DNA of 64,000 nt from positions 868,001 to 932,000 of the forward strand of contig NZ_CABDUX010000001.1 of the NCBI RefSeq assembly GCF_901411515.1, given 5' to 3'. The notes under the pieces were generated by a model. The model was given only the letters and a program-made list of their open reading frames with translations. It searched no databases and was not told the DNA's origin. This DNA is from Raoultibacter phocaeensis. GTDB lineage: Bacteria; Actinomycetota; Coriobacteriia; Coriobacteriales; Eggerthellaceae. Numbering within the stretch: position 1 is the first letter of the stretch; the number at the start of each line of letters is the position of its first letter. The position numbers and the translations under genes are program-made. Positions 28,645 through 39,858 of this stretch are shown here, piece by piece.

Positions 28645-29265
28645 TCGGCGGCCTGCTCTCGGTGGGTATGTCCCAAAGTATATGCTGTTTGCTTATGATA
28701 TACGGGCTGCGCGATTTTGGAAAGAAGAAAGTGGCCGAACGCGGCAACTCGCCACGAACGCAAGACGCAAAGGTGCAGTAAGGTGTGCGGAACGCGAGCG
28801 CGTTTATATGGAACGGAACACGCGGAGCCTGGGCGATGGACGAAAAAATGTCGCTGAGCCTGAGCGCGATCGAACGAGGACGAGGGCCGGGGCACCTGGG
28901 TCGCGCGCTGGGCATCCAAAACGGGAACGGCTGCGAGACACAAGACGAGTAGACGAGCGCGGGGCTACGAAGCACGAAACACGACACGCCGCGCTCAGCA
29001 TGCATGCGTCGCAAGCAAAGCGGGCATGGCGGCGGACGTTCTGCGGCTCGGAGTAAGCTCCACGGATGATCTCAAGGCCGAATATCAGGCTTCTGGAAAC
29101 AGATTTTTTCGACTTGTGCATTGCCGCGAGCTCGGCAATGCAACAATGGAATGAATTCCCGTTTCGCCATCAGGCTATACTCTGAGCCGGAGCCGAACGA
29201 GGTGCATCCAATCCACGCAATCAGGCCGAATCGAAAGCTAAAACATGCACAAGTCGAAAAAATCT
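28645..29265. other. Intergenic region left of the IS element
   Basis: No gene that I can support on either strand; the reading frames present have no recognisable domain or ribosome-binding site. It holds one complete arm and the other IS-interrupted arm of a 21-bp inverted repeat, and a hairpin GCATTGCCG/CGGCAATGC at 29118-29141. Confidence 0.4.
29101..29265. repeat. 21-bp inverted repeat, right arm abutting the IS element
   Basis: Positions 29101-29121 and 29245-29265 are perfect reverse complements (AGATTTTTTCGACTTGTGCA core). The IS element is inserted at the outer end of the right arm; its target duplication AAAAATCT is the last eight bases of that arm. The repeat predates the insertion. 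Confidence 0.7.
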
Positions 29266-30402
29266 GGCTGTGTTAGACCACTGTTGACAAGAACACTTGT
29301 ACCAAAAAGGCTCTCCAACTATACTGAAAGTTATCAGACGACCAGTAAGGAGAAGAGCCTATGCTTGAGATTCTACACCAACTTTTGCCCCAGCTAACCC
29401 GCGCTGAGAAAATCGAGATGCTCGCCCACCTAAAAGAAGCCATTGCCGAAGAGCTGATCGTTAGCTCTGAAGGCAACGGACCTTCCGTTTGTCCGCACTG
29501 CGGCTGTGCGCGCTTCACCAAGAAGGGCCATGGCCGCTCAAGAGAACAACGATGGCTTTGCGGCGGCTGTGCGCGGACCTTTTCCGGTGCGACCAAAGGA
29601 CTGCTGGCAAACTCGAAGCTCAGCGGAGGGGCGTGGATGAGCTTTGCCGCATGCATGGTGGATGCATTGAGTCTTCGGGAGTCTGCCAAGCGTTGCAATA
29701 CCTGCCTTTCCACCGCCTGGTTCATGCGCCACCGCCTTTGTGAGGTGATGGCGAAAAGACTCATGCCTTTTCGTGTCGGGAAAGGGTCAGCCTGCCAGAT
29801 CGATGAAACCATAGTCAATGAGAATCTCTCGGGGAACTGGACCAGATCAGGGTCTGTTTCGCTACCGAGAAAACCCCATAAGCGGGGGAACGCCATACAT
29901 GTTTCGGGGTCGTCCAGGGAAAGGATCAGCATCTTAACCGGCATCAGTGACCGGGGAGACTGCTTCTGCGAGGTGTGCTGTCGGGGCAAATCGAGCATCG
30001 AAGATATCGAGGCGCTCCTAAAGGGCAAGGTCGAAAAAGGGGCCATCGTATCAAGTGACTGGGATGCAGCTTACCCCAAAGCCTTGGCATCGATCGGTGC
30101 GGGGCATAGGCGTTATTGCACATCATCGGGTAAGGGGTATAAGATCAACATGGTCAATGCTCTCCATTCACGCTTGAGGGATTTCCTATTCCCGTTCAAA
30201 GGTGTTTCCACAAGGCGCCTTAAACATTACCTTGACTGGTTTTGCTACGTTGAGCAATTCAGGAAAAGCGATGCTGACCGTCGTGAGGTGCTGTACTCAA
30301 ATGCCATAAGCGGAACATACGAGACGACCAGAAGGAACTATCCTTCAACTCCGTTTCCCTTCGGAGAGTACTGGAATATGTCAACAGTGGTCTAACACAG
30401 CC
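29266..30402 (+). mobile_element. Complete IS1595-type insertion sequence
   Basis: 1137 bp bounded by perfect 24-bp terminal inverted repeats (starting GGCTGTGTTAGACCACTG, inner end CTGTTGACA) at 29266-29289 and 30379-30402. Flanked by a perfect 8-bp direct repeat AAAAATCT (29258-29265 and 30403-30410). Eight-base duplications are typical of the IS1595 family. Intact ends, intact transposase and intact duplication point to a recent insertion. Confidence 0.93.
29361..30395 (+). CDS. IS1595-family transposase
   Basis: 344 residues. N-terminal zinc finger (CPHCGC ... CGGC, residues about 42-71), a helical domain, and an ISXO2-like DDE domain: D in QIDETIVNE, D in SSDWDAAYP, and the last catalytic residue region near KINMVNALHSRLRDF. 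The stop lies inside the right terminal repeat. Preceded by AAGGAGAAGAGCCT as ribosome-binding site. Reads against the direction of replication. Confidence 0.92.
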   Translation: MLEILHQLLPQLTRAEKIEMLAHLKEAIAEELIVSSEGNGPSVCPHCGCARFTKKGHGRSREQRWLCGGCARTFSGATKGLLANSKLSGGAWMSFAACMVDALSLRESAKRCNTCLSTAWFMRHRLCEVMAKRLMPFRVGKGSACQIDETIVNENLSGNWTRSGSVSLPRKPHKRGNAIHVSGSSRERISILTGISDRGDCFCEVCCRGKSSIEDIEALLKGKVEKGAIVSSDWDAAYPKALASIGAGHRRYCTSSGKGYKINMVNALHSRLRDFLFPFKGVSTRRLKHYLDWFCYVEQFRKSDADRREVLYSNAISGTYETTRRNYPSTPFPFGEYWNMSTVV

Positions 30403-30584
30403 AAAAATCTGCGCTGGATGGGCTCTTGGATAGCGGGAAGATAGTACCGATTGGGTTTCGCGCCAAAAGCACTGCGAAACCGGTCGCATCGCACCCCGAC
30501 GCTTAAGCCCCAGGGGACACTAGAACCGGGCAGCGCCTGCGCCCGTCGCGAAACCCGCGGCAGGCGCATTCGAGGCGCCCTGCC

Positions 30585-31892
30585 CTATCCGAAAATCAGT
30601 TCGCGCTCTTCGCCAGTGAGGGCTGCGCGGGCTTGATCGCGCAGGTTGTTCACGCCGATGAAGAACTGGCGCATCATGACCACCATGAGGTAGCGACCGC
30701 GCGGCGTGAGCGTGAGCTCGTTCTCGTTGTCGGTTGCAAACGCACCCGCCGTCTTCATGAACGCCATCTCCACGGGAAGACCGCGCTCGACGGTGCAGCC
30801 GAAATCACGCTTGAACTGCTGCTTGTCGAGCCGCAGGCCGAAGAGCTGCATCATAAAGCGGTAGCGCATGCGGTCGTGCTTCGAAAACGTGGTCTTGCCC
30901 ATGAGCGACATCTTGCCCGACTCGATGGCCTGGTTGTACTCGCGCACCGAAAATGTGTTCACGTAGAGGGTGTCGCCCAGATACGTGATGCCGCCCGATC
31001 CGATGGCGGGGTATTCTTCGTAATCGACCACGTACTCGTCGATCATAGCGTCATCGGACGCCGCCTCGGTGCCGATCTTGTTGAACGTCCACGCGCTGCC
31101 GTGCCTGAACAGAGGCTTGGCACCGCCTGCCAAAAGCTCGTCGATGATGCCGTAGAAGCGCTGTTCGCGCTGATAATCCACCTTGCCCACCGTCTTGGCG
31201 AGCGAACGGGCCACCGAGGGCGAAGCCATGAGCGGGTAAAACGTGGTCTGGCTCGTGCCGCTTTCGACCACGCGTTCCACATCGCTGATGAGAATATCTT
31301 CGGTCTGCGCGGGGAAGTTGAAGATCATGTCCACGTTGAGCGAGGTGAAGTACGGGCTCGCCTCGCCAATGCGCTCGAGAATTTCTTCGCCGCATCCATA
31401 TTTGTCGTAACGGTCCATCTGCTTCAAGAGGCCGTCATCGAAACTCTGCACGCCCACCGAAAGCCGCTGCACACGACCCTGCAGCTTGTCGAGGTAGGCA
31501 GGGATCAGGTGATTCGGGTTCGTCTCACTCGAGACTTCCTGAATGGAGAACGTTTCCTTCGCCAGATCGATCGTGTCGCACAGCTCGTCTATCATGATGG
31601 TGGGCGTGCCGCCACCCACGTACAGGCTCTCGAAATCGTAGCCGAGATCTTTGAGCGTAAGCATTTCTTTGCGCAGGTTCTCGAAATACGGAACCGCACG
31701 ATCTTCGCTGAAGGGGAAACGGTTGAACGAGCAGTACGGGCACAGCCGCTCGCAGAACGGCACGTGCATATAGAGCATGTACGCTTGCCCGGGCTTGGGC
31801 GCAGGAACGAACGCGTCGTCGGTCGGCTCGAGTTTCAAGTAGCTCTTCGTGCACTGCTGCACAACGGTGGATAGCATTCGTTCAGATAGCAT
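30585..31892 (-). CDS. HemN/HemW-like radical SAM protein
   Basis: 435 residues. Radical SAM motif C-x3-C-x2-C (CERLCPYC, about residues 48-55), followed by YVGGGTPT (SAM-binding glycine motif) and the HemN-type RLSVGVQSFDDGLLKQMDR. The family includes coproporphyrinogen dehydrogenase, the heme chaperone HemW and heme-degrading ChuW/HutW; sequence alone does not say which, and no other heme gene is adjacent. Start ATG 31892 has GGGAG upstream. Stands between the IS element and purD. Confidence 0.85.
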   Translation of the reverse strand: MLSERMLSTVVQQCTKSYLKLEPTDDAFVPAPKPGQAYMLYMHVPFCERLCPYCSFNRFPFSEDRAVPYFENLRKEMLTLKDLGYDFESLYVGGGTPTIMIDELCDTIDLAKETFSIQEVSSETNPNHLIPAYLDKLQGRVQRLSVGVQSFDDGLLKQMDRYDKYGCGEEILERIGEASPYFTSLNVDMIFNFPAQTEDILISDVERVVESGTSQTTFYPLMASPSVARSLAKTVGKVDYQREQRFYGIIDELLAGGAKPLFRHGSAWTFNKIGTEAASDDAMIDEYVVDYEEYPAIGSGGITYLGDTLYVNTFSVREYNQAIESGKMSLMGKTTFSKHDRMRYRFMMQLFGLRLDKQQFKRDFGCTVERGLPVEMAFMKTAGAFATDNENELTLTPRGRYLMVVMMRQFFIGVNNLRDQARAALTGEERELIFG

Positions 31893-32067
31893 TCAAACTC
31901 CCTTGTTCGCAAAAGTCAGCGAGAAGCACCGAGGTGCCCCGCATTGCCGTGGTTCGCGGCCGAGCGTGCTTGCGCACGTGAGGGCAAGCGAACAAGCGGC
32001 AAGGCGGGGTGCATCGGTGCTTCACAGCGTCGAGCAGACCCGCCGTTCGGCAGAACGGCGGAATGCG

Positions 32068-33348
32068 CTAGCGCCCGGACGCGGCGCGCTTGCCGATGTC
32101 GGTGCGGTGCTGCTTGCCCTCGAAGTTGATGAGGTCGACGGCTTCGTAAGCGCGTTCGCGCGCCTCGTCGAAGCTTTCGCCGAGCGCAACCACGTTGAGC
32201 ACGCGGCCTCCCGCTGTGATGAGTTCTTCATCGTTGTTGAACGTGGTGCCCGCATGGAACACCGTCACGCCCTTGAGATCTTCCGCCTCGTCGATGCCGA
32301 GGATGACCTTGCCCTTCTCGTACGATCCGGGATAGCCCTCGCTCGCCAGCACCACGCAGACCGCCCAGGTGTCCGACCAGCGAAGCTCGATATCCTGAGG
32401 TCGGCCCTGCGCTACCGCGTACATGATCTCGACCAGGTCGCTTTCGAGGCGCGGAAGCACCACCTGCGTTTCCGGATCGCCGAAGCGTGCGTTGAATTCG
32501 AGGGCCTTCGGGCCCTCGGGCGTGAGCATGACCCCGCCGTAGAGAACGCCTCTGTAATCGTGCTCAAACGGTGCTTTCGCCGTAGCCGCGGCGGACACCT
32601 GCATGATGCGCTGCATCTCGGCCAGCTCGTCTTCGGTCACGATCGGCACCGGCGAGTACACGCCCATGCCGCCCGTGTTCGGGCCGCGGTCGCCGTCGAA
32701 CGCGCGCTTGTGGTCCTGCGCCGTCGTCATGCAAAACGCCTGGCCGCCGGTGACGAACGCGAGCAGCGAGCACTCGGGGCCTTCCAAGCACTCCTCGATG
32801 AGCACGGTCGATCCCGCATCGCCGAACGCGCCGTCGAAGCAGCTGCGCACCGCATCCTCGGCAACTTCTTCGGTTTCGGCCACGAACACGCCCTTGCCCG
32901 CAGCAAGGCCGTCGGCCTTCACCACGATGGGAGCGCCGAGCTCGCGGATGTAAGCAAGCGCCGGCTCGAGCTCGGTGAAGCTCGCGTAGCGCGCCGTCGG
33001 AATGTTGTTTTCCTCCATGAACTGCTTGCTGTAGGTTTTGCTCCCCTCGAGGCGCGCGCCCTGCGCATCGGGGCCGAACACGGCAATGCCCGCTTCGCGC
33101 AGCACGTCGGCAACGCCGGCGACAAGCGGCGCTTCGGGGCCGATCACCACCATATCGATATCGTGATCGCGCGAGAACCCGAGCACGGCGGATCCCGAAT
33201 TGACGTCGAGCGTGTTTATGTTCTCGGCGATTTGAGCCGTACCCCCGTTACCGGGCGCAACGAACAGCTCGTCGCAGTTGGGTGATTTCGCAAGCGCCCA
33301 GGCAATCGCATGTTCGCGCCCGCCGCTTCCCAAAACCAAGATGTTCAC
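32068..33348 (-). CDS. purD: Phosphoribosylamine-glycine ligase
   Basis: Second step of de novo purine synthesis (GAR synthetase, ATP-grasp fold, cytosolic). Begins NILVLGSGGREHAIAWALAKSP, typical of PurD, and contains GPEAPLVAGVAD, KADGLAAGKGV and FNARFGDPETQ. GTG 33348 is the likely start: AGGAAAGGA lies 6 bases upstream and the family begins at this point; the in-frame ATG 33366 has no ribosome-binding site. About 426 residues, normal length. A perfect parS site lies just upstream. A 9-bp-stem hairpin at 32040-32061 follows the stop. Confidence 0.95.
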   Translation of the reverse strand: MNILVLGSGGREHAIAWALAKSPNCDELFVAPGNGGTAQIAENINTLDVNSGSAVLGFSRDHDIDMVVIGPEAPLVAGVADVLREAGIAVFGPDAQGARLEGSKTYSKQFMEENNIPTARYASFTELEPALAYIRELGAPIVVKADGLAAGKGVFVAETEEVAEDAVRSCFDGAFGDAGSTVLIEECLEGPECSLLAFVTGGQAFCMTTAQDHKRAFDGDRGPNTGGMGVYSPVPIVTEDELAEMQRIMQVSAAATAKAPFEHDYRGVLYGGVMLTPEGPKALEFNARFGDPETQVVLPRLESDLVEIMYAVAQGRPQDIELRWSDTWAVCVVLASEGYPGSYEKGKVILGIDEAEDLKGVTVFHAGTTFNNDEELITAGGRVLNVVALGESFDEARERAYEAVDLINFEGKQHRTDIGKRAASGR

Positions 33349-33382
33349 TGCCTGTCCTTTCCTCATGTTCTACACGAACAAA

Positions 33383-33398
33383 TGTTTCACGTGAAACA
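33383..33398. promoter_or_regulatory. parS site (ParB binding)
   Basis: Perfect match to the bacterial parS palindrome TGTTTCACGTGAAACA. ParB nucleates here for origin segregation. It lies about 26 kb from the origin, between purD and purA. Confidence 0.9.
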
Positions 33399-33515
33399 TG
33401 TTGAATCCTGTTACGCTGCCGCCCTGCTCAGGCGGCGGCTCTCTGGTTCGCAAACGGCGAATCGGTCCGCCTCATCCGCGCTTTCCGCTCGCGTTCGGCT
33501 CACTGGCCCCGTTCG

Positions 33516-34907
<1,392 letters not shown>

Positions 34908-34943
34908 TCACTGCTCGCCCTACCTCAGCAAATTCCGATTATA

Positions 34944-37133
34944 TTACAGTTCCACCAAGTTCAGCTCTGAATCGGCATCCTGCATGAGCCTTACAATTTC
35001 CTCGTGGCACGTGAAGAGGATGACCTGCCTGCGCGCTGCCAGCTCTTTGAGCGCGCTCGCAGCCCCGCGGCGGCGATCCTCGTCGAAGTTCACGAGAATG
35101 TCGTCGGCCATGATGGGTATGGCCCGGCCCACGTTCTCGGCTGTCATCAAGAGCGCAATGCGCAGGCTCAGGTAAAGCTGCTGGCAGGTGCCGAGCGACA
35201 GATGTACCGGTTCGCGCACGGTTTTCACCTGGTCGACCACTTGCAGCCTGCCTTCCTCGCTCATGCGCACCTGCACCCATGCGCCCGCCGTCATCGTTTC
35301 GAGCAGACGGCTCGCCTGGCGGTACACCTCGGGCTGGCTCTTGCTCTCCCAGGCGGTGATGGCCGCTTCGAGCATGTGCCGCGCAAGTAGAAGTCGCGCG
35401 AGATCCTTCTCGCTATCGGCAAGACGCGTAGTCACCTGCTGGTATTCGAGCTTGAGCGCGTCGAAGCGCTTGATCCGCTTCGCGTGCGCGAGTTCCTGCT
35501 TGAGCTCGCCGAAGCGGCGGTTCACGTTCTCACTCGTTTCGATGAGGCCCGAGCGCTGGTGCGCCTTCTGCTCGATGAGCGTTTCGATATCGGACATCGT
35601 CGCATCGGGCGAAAGCCCCAACCGACTCTGCAGCGCTTCTTTCTGCCCGTGGATATCGGCAAGGCGCTCTTCGACCGAGGAAAGCTGCGCCACGAGCGCC
35701 TGCTGTTTTTGCACGAACAAGCTCGATGCCGCACGAGCGTCTTTCGCCTCGTCGAGCAGCGTGCGGGCGCGCCGAAGCGAACCTTGTGCAGCACCGAGGC
35801 CCGATCGATCGAGAAACGCGGAAGTCTGCATCTTCTGCGCGCGAAGGCCCTCCTCGCAGGCCTCGAGCTTCTTCTTATCCTGCAGCATGACCCATTGGGC
35901 ATCCTGTTTTCGCTGATTGAGCGCCTCTTCGGTTTTGGTCGGCCGAAACAGCATCACGAGTGCGGCACCCGCAAGGAACAGGGCGAATACCACGAGGATG
36001 ATGCCGAGCGCCGTGAACGAGAGGCTCGTGATTTCGCGGCCGTGCATAAACACGGGCACGCCCGCGCAAACGAACAGGACGGGAAGCGCCACCGAGAGCG
36101 CAATCTGCACGTGGCGCTGCCGCCGCGCACGCTCTTCGAGCTCCTTCAAATCGGGGGCTTCGAGCAGCGCTTCGTAATTCGACTTCGAATCGGTGTAGTT
36201 GTCTTTCGCGAGGTCGACGCTGTGCTGGCGCTTGCTCTGCTCTTCGGAAAGCGTATCGATGCGATCGCGCAGCGAGTGCTCTTCGGTCGGCGCGATCGAC
36301 GCGAGGGCGGGATCGACCTCCTGCTCGTGAAGCCGATGTTCGGAAACGAGCGCCTGCTCTTCTTCGAGCAGGACGTCGCGTCTGTCGAGGGTGCGGGACA
36401 ACTCGTCGTCAAGCCGCTCGAGGGCGGCTTTGCCTGCGGAAAGCTTCTCGATCTCCGCATTGAGCTTTTGAAGCGAAGCGTTGAGCGCTTCACGCTGAGG
36501 TGCGATGTCGTGGAATTCCTTATCCTGGTGCTTGAAGCGCTCCACCTCTTCGCCCGCCTGCGCGATCTCGGCGCGAAGCTCGTCTTGGCGGGCGGTCAGC
36601 TGCGTGATGGAGTGCTCGGCGCCCGCCGCACGCGAGGTGTACTCGCCGATGCGACCCTGTATCTCGTCGAGTGCCTGTGCTGGCGATGCCTCGGTACCCG
36701 ATCCGGCGGTCAAAAGCTTGGCCGTGACGTCGGTCGTGTTGCGCAGGCTGCGCAGCTCGTCGCTCGTGAGCGCGAACATGGTCAGGAAGGTTTCCTTGTC
36801 GATGTCGTCGAGCAGCTCGGAAGGACCCTGCAGCCCGTCAACGTTTTTCACACGCGAAAGCTCGATTTCCTCATCGGTTTCCTCGTCGGTGAAGAACAGC
36901 GACCCCGCGCGCTCGGCGTTGCTGGGCTTGTAGGTGTTCTTGGTGCCGCGCGCATCTTCCCACCCGAACAGCACGCCGGTGGCAAACGCGTTCAACGTGG
37001 TCTTTCCCGCTTCGTTCTTGCCGTGCACCACGTTGAGGTGCGGCTTGAACGGGCCGATCACGCGGTTGGAGAACGTGCCGAAGCTCATGATTTTCATGCG
37101 GCTGAGATACCAGCTGCCGATTCGCTCCCCCAT
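34944..37133 (-). CDS. SbcC/YhaN-like AAA ATPase with coiled coil and membrane hairpin
   Basis: 729 residues from ATG 37133. Walker A is GKNEAGKTT (about residues 35-43); signature LSLGTCQQLYLSLRIAL and Walker B IPIMADDILVNFDE are near the end, separated by long coiled coils. In the middle two hydrophobic segments (VALPVLFVCAGVPVFM and ALGIILVVFALFLAGAALVML) suggest a membrane hairpin, as in the YhaN group. Its start overlaps the stop of the phosphoesterase gene by one base (TGATG), so they form an SbcCD-like pair acting on DNA ends. Reading frames extending upstream of 37133 are shadows of the phosphoesterase gene. Confidence 0.85.
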   Translation of the reverse strand: MGERIGSWYLSRMKIMSFGTFSNRVIGPFKPHLNVVHGKNEAGKTTLNAFATGVLFGWEDARGTKNTYKPSNAERAGSLFFTDEETDEEIELSRVKNVDGLQGPSELLDDIDKETFLTMFALTSDELRSLRNTTDVTAKLLTAGSGTEASPAQALDEIQGRIGEYTSRAAGAEHSITQLTARQDELRAEIAQAGEEVERFKHQDKEFHDIAPQREALNASLQKLNAEIEKLSAGKAALERLDDELSRTLDRRDVLLEEEQALVSEHRLHEQEVDPALASIAPTEEHSLRDRIDTLSEEQSKRQHSVDLAKDNYTDSKSNYEALLEAPDLKELEERARRQRHVQIALSVALPVLFVCAGVPVFMHGREITSLSFTALGIILVVFALFLAGAALVMLFRPTKTEEALNQRKQDAQWVMLQDKKKLEACEEGLRAQKMQTSAFLDRSGLGAAQGSLRRARTLLDEAKDARAASSLFVQKQQALVAQLSSVEERLADIHGQKEALQSRLGLSPDATMSDIETLIEQKAHQRSGLIETSENVNRRFGELKQELAHAKRIKRFDALKLEYQQVTTRLADSEKDLARLLLARHMLEAAITAWESKSQPEVYRQASRLLETMTAGAWVQVRMSEEGRLQVVDQVKTVREPVHLSLGTCQQLYLSLRIALLMTAENVGRAIPIMADDILVNFDEDRRRGAASALKELAARRQVILFTCHEEIVRLMQDADSELNLVEL

Positions 37134-38401
37134 CAGCGCGCCTCGCTCTGCCCAAGCAGATCGAGCACGAGGTTCTCCGCCTCGTCGGAAAGCGCCTCGA
37201 GCGAGCGTTCGACGTCGCGCGATACCGTAAGGTTTTTCTTCATGAACTCGTCTTGCACGTACCCGAACGTTTCTTCGGCGTTCGCCTTCTGTGCCTGGGC
37301 CACTTGCAGAAGCACTGCGGGAAACAGCCCTTCGCTCGCAAGCGCCTTTTTGTCGATCGGCAGCTCGGTGCGGTCGATCAGCGCGTCGCAGAAAAAGAAC
37401 GCGTAGGCGTCGTTGATGCTTTTGCGTAAATCGGCTAGAAGCGCAGGCGATTCGAGGAACCGGTGCAGCGTCGTTTTGCCGGTAAGCTCGATGCGCACGC
37501 ACATCTCTTCGCAGCGCGAGTGGCCGTTTTCGCGGAACAGCTCGCGCATAATCTTTTCGCTCACTTCGGCGATGCTCGTGCAATCGGACACATCGACCCG
37601 CATCTTCTGCCAGACGACGCTGGCCGTGGGAACGAACTCGATCCTGTTCGGCGCACCTTCGGTGAGCGTAACCTTGCACACGCCGCGCTCGCCCGTCTCG
37701 TTGATGTCGCGGCCCTGGATACAACCGGAGAACACGAGCGTGGGATTGTCTTCGGGAACGGCGTAGCGCTTGTGGATGTGACCGAGTGCCCAGTAATCCA
37801 TGCCGGAGCGCATAAGCTTCACCGGATCGGTGGGCGCTTTCGTGTTGTCAAGGTTGAGCCCGGTATGCAGCACGCCCACGGCGAACGGTGCGCTTGAAAC
37901 GCCCGTAGCCGCTTCGGCCGCCGCGCGGGTGACGCCTTCGGCTATGTCGCGGTCGAACGGCCAGGTTTGGTTGTAGTAGCCGCGCCCGCCGAGCAGCACG
38001 AGCGGCTCGCCGTCGCGTTCGTATACCTCGAAACTCGGCTTGTCGGCCGCAAACATGACGGTGTTTTCGGGAAACGCGAAGAAGTCGTGCTTCCACGAGG
38101 TGTACGGATCGTGGTTGCCCGTGCAGAGGTAGGCGGGAATGTTCGCCTCATCGAGCTTGCGTAGGCCTTCGAAAAAGTGGAGGTAATCGCCGTAGGACGC
38201 GCGCGCCGAATCGAAGATATCGCCCGGCATGACCACGAAATCCACCGCATGTTCGAGCGCTGCTTCGATCACGCGGTCGTAGCTTTCGGGGATGGCTTTC
38301 AGCAAGCGGTCGGCCCACGTATCGGAAAGCGCGCGCAGCCCCCTGAACGGAGCTCCCAAGTGAAGATCCGCAGCATGGATGAATGTGACCTGTTTCGGCA
38401 T
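37133..38401 (-). CDS. SbcD/YhaO-like metallophosphoesterase (DNA exonuclease)
   Basis: 422 residues from ATG 38401 (MPKQVTFIHAADLHLGAPF). Calcineurin-type metal motifs are all present: DLHLG, GDIFD, GNHD and GHIHK. Family members are the nuclease subunit of Mre11/Rad50-like complexes; the partner ATPase follows with a one-base overlap. A TTG at 38428 is possible but lies before the conserved N-terminus. The gene starts about 35 bases after the dnaB stop. Confidence 0.87.
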   Translation of the reverse strand: MPKQVTFIHAADLHLGAPFRGLRALSDTWADRLLKAIPESYDRVIEAALEHAVDFVVMPGDIFDSARASYGDYLHFFEGLRKLDEANIPAYLCTGNHDPYTSWKHDFFAFPENTVMFAADKPSFEVYERDGEPLVLLGGRGYYNQTWPFDRDIAEGVTRAAAEAATGVSSAPFAVGVLHTGLNLDNTKAPTDPVKLMRSGMDYWALGHIHKRYAVPEDNPTLVFSGCIQGRDINETGERGVCKVTLTEGAPNRIEFVPTASVVWQKMRVDVSDCTSIAEVSEKIMRELFRENGHSRCEEMCVRIELTGKTTLHRFLESPALLADLRKSINDAYAFFFCDALIDRTELPIDKKALASEGLFPAVLLQVAQAQKANAEETFGYVQDEFMKKNLTVSRDVERSLEALSDEAENLVLDLLGQSEAR

Positions 38402-38436
38402 GTGCACAGTGTAGCGCGAAAGCGGCAACAGCGGCC

Positions 38437-39858
38437 CTACGCGTAGCCAGCCGCGCGCGAATCGTCGACAAAGTTCATGAATTTCGTAAACTCGGGGTTA
38501 AATGCGAGCGGGATATCGCGCGTGGGACCGTTACGATGCTTCGCCACGATGAGCTCTGCAGTACCCAAATCGGGCCGATCGTCGCTTTCCGCTTCGATCT
38601 CGTCCATGCTTCGGTCGATGAAGGCGACGATGTCGGCGTCCTGTTCGATGGAACCCGATTCACGAAGGTCCGAAAGCATCGGGCGCTTTTTACCGCGCAT
38701 CTCGACGGCACGGGACAGCTGAGAAAGCGCCACCACGGGCATGTCCATTTCCTTCGCGAGCACCTTGAGACCTCGCGATATCTCGCCGACTTCGACGGCG
38801 CGGTTGCCGTCGCGGCGCGTTTGGGGCGGCTGCATGAGCTGCAGGTAGTCAACGATGATCATACCCTGTTTCTTATCGCGCAGCTCGCGGCGCGCTTTCG
38901 CACGCAGCTCGAGAATCGAAAGCGCCGGCGTGTCGTCGATGTACAAATCGAGGTTTGCAAGCGTGCCGCACGCATCGGCGATGGCCGTCCAATCCGATTC
39001 TTGCAGCTGGCCGCTTCGCACCCTCGACAAGCTCACGCGCGCTTCGGAGCACAGAATCCTCTGCACGAGCTGGGAAGCGCTCATTTCGAGCGAAAGGAAG
39101 GCTACCGTCGTGCCCTCTTTTGCCGAGTTGACGGCGAGGTTGAGCGCGAATGACGTCTTGCCGACACCAGGACGGGCGGCGAGGATAACGAGATCGCCTC
39201 CGCGGAAACCGTGGAACAGGTCGTCGACGTCCTTGAAGCCCGACGGCACACCCGCCATGTGCGATTGGCGGCTTGCAAGCTCGGAAATCTCTTCGAACGC
39301 ATCATTGAGCAGCGTGTCCATTTTCTGGAATGCTGAAGAAACGCGCTTTTCGGTTACGTTGAACAGCGTCTTCTCGGCCTCTTCCACCACGACGTCGAGG
39401 TCGTCGGGAGCATCGTAGGCGAGCGCATTGATTTCGGTCGACGCGTAGATGAGCTCGCGCAGAATGGCCGTACGCTTGACGATTTCGGCATGGTTCTGCC
39501 AGTTGGTGAGCGCAAACGTGTTGTCGCCGAGCTCGACGAGGTACGGTTTGCCGCCGATTGCTTCGAGCTGTCCGGTGGCATTGAGGTTGTCAGCCAGAGA
39601 AATCTGATCGATGGGGATGTGGCGAACGTACAGATCGAGGATCGATTGGAAGATGCGCTGATGCGCCGGGCGGAAGAAATTATCGGGAACGAGCTTGGTC
39701 GCCACCTCTTCGACCGCTTCCTGGTTCAGCATGCACGCAGCCAGAACCGACTTCTCGGCTTCGATGTTCTGCGGCAGCGACTTGCGCTTTTCGGCAACGC
39801 TCGTCTCTTCGGGTGCAAAATCAGGATTGTGGTACGAACCTTGTTGGTTAGCGGGCAT
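38437..39858 (-). CDS. dnaB: Replicative DNA helicase
   Basis: 473 residues, normal length. N-terminal primase-interacting domain (LPQNIEAEKSVLAACM), RecA-like ATPase with Walker A ARPGVGKTS, Walker B MIIVDYLQLM, and the DnaB signature GEISRGLKVLAKEMDMPVVALSQLSR. Unwinds DNA at the fork. The DciA loader is encoded 17 kb away, between recF and gyrB. In many bacteria dnaB sits just downstream of rplI, as here. Confidence 0.96.
   Translation of the reverse strand: MPANQQGSYHNPDFAPEETSVAEKRKSLPQNIEAEKSVLAACMLNQEAVEEVATKLVPDNFFRPAHQRIFQSILDLYVRHIPIDQISLADNLNATGQLEAIGGKPYLVELGDNTFALTNWQNHAEIVKRTAILRELIYASTEINALAYDAPDDLDVVVEEAEKTLFNVTEKRVSSAFQKMDTLLNDAFEEISELASRQSHMAGVPSGFKDVDDLFHGFRGGDLVILAARPGVGKTSFALNLAVNSAKEGTTVAFLSLEMSASQLVQRILCSEARVSLSRVRSGQLQESDWTAIADACGTLANLDLYIDDTPALSILELRAKARRELRDKKQGMIIVDYLQLMQPPQTRRDGNRAVEVGEISRGLKVLAKEMDMPVVALSQLSRAVEMRGKKRPMLSDLRESGSIEQDADIVAFIDRSMDEIEAESDDRPDLGTAELIVAKHRNGPTRDIPLAFNPEFTKFMNFVDDSRAAGYA

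Noticed and set aside
37134-37724. 926-codon version of the SbcC-like ATPase
   Set aside because: The first ~197 codons overlap the phosphoesterase gene antiphase and are Arg-rich without domain; the conserved start is at 37133.
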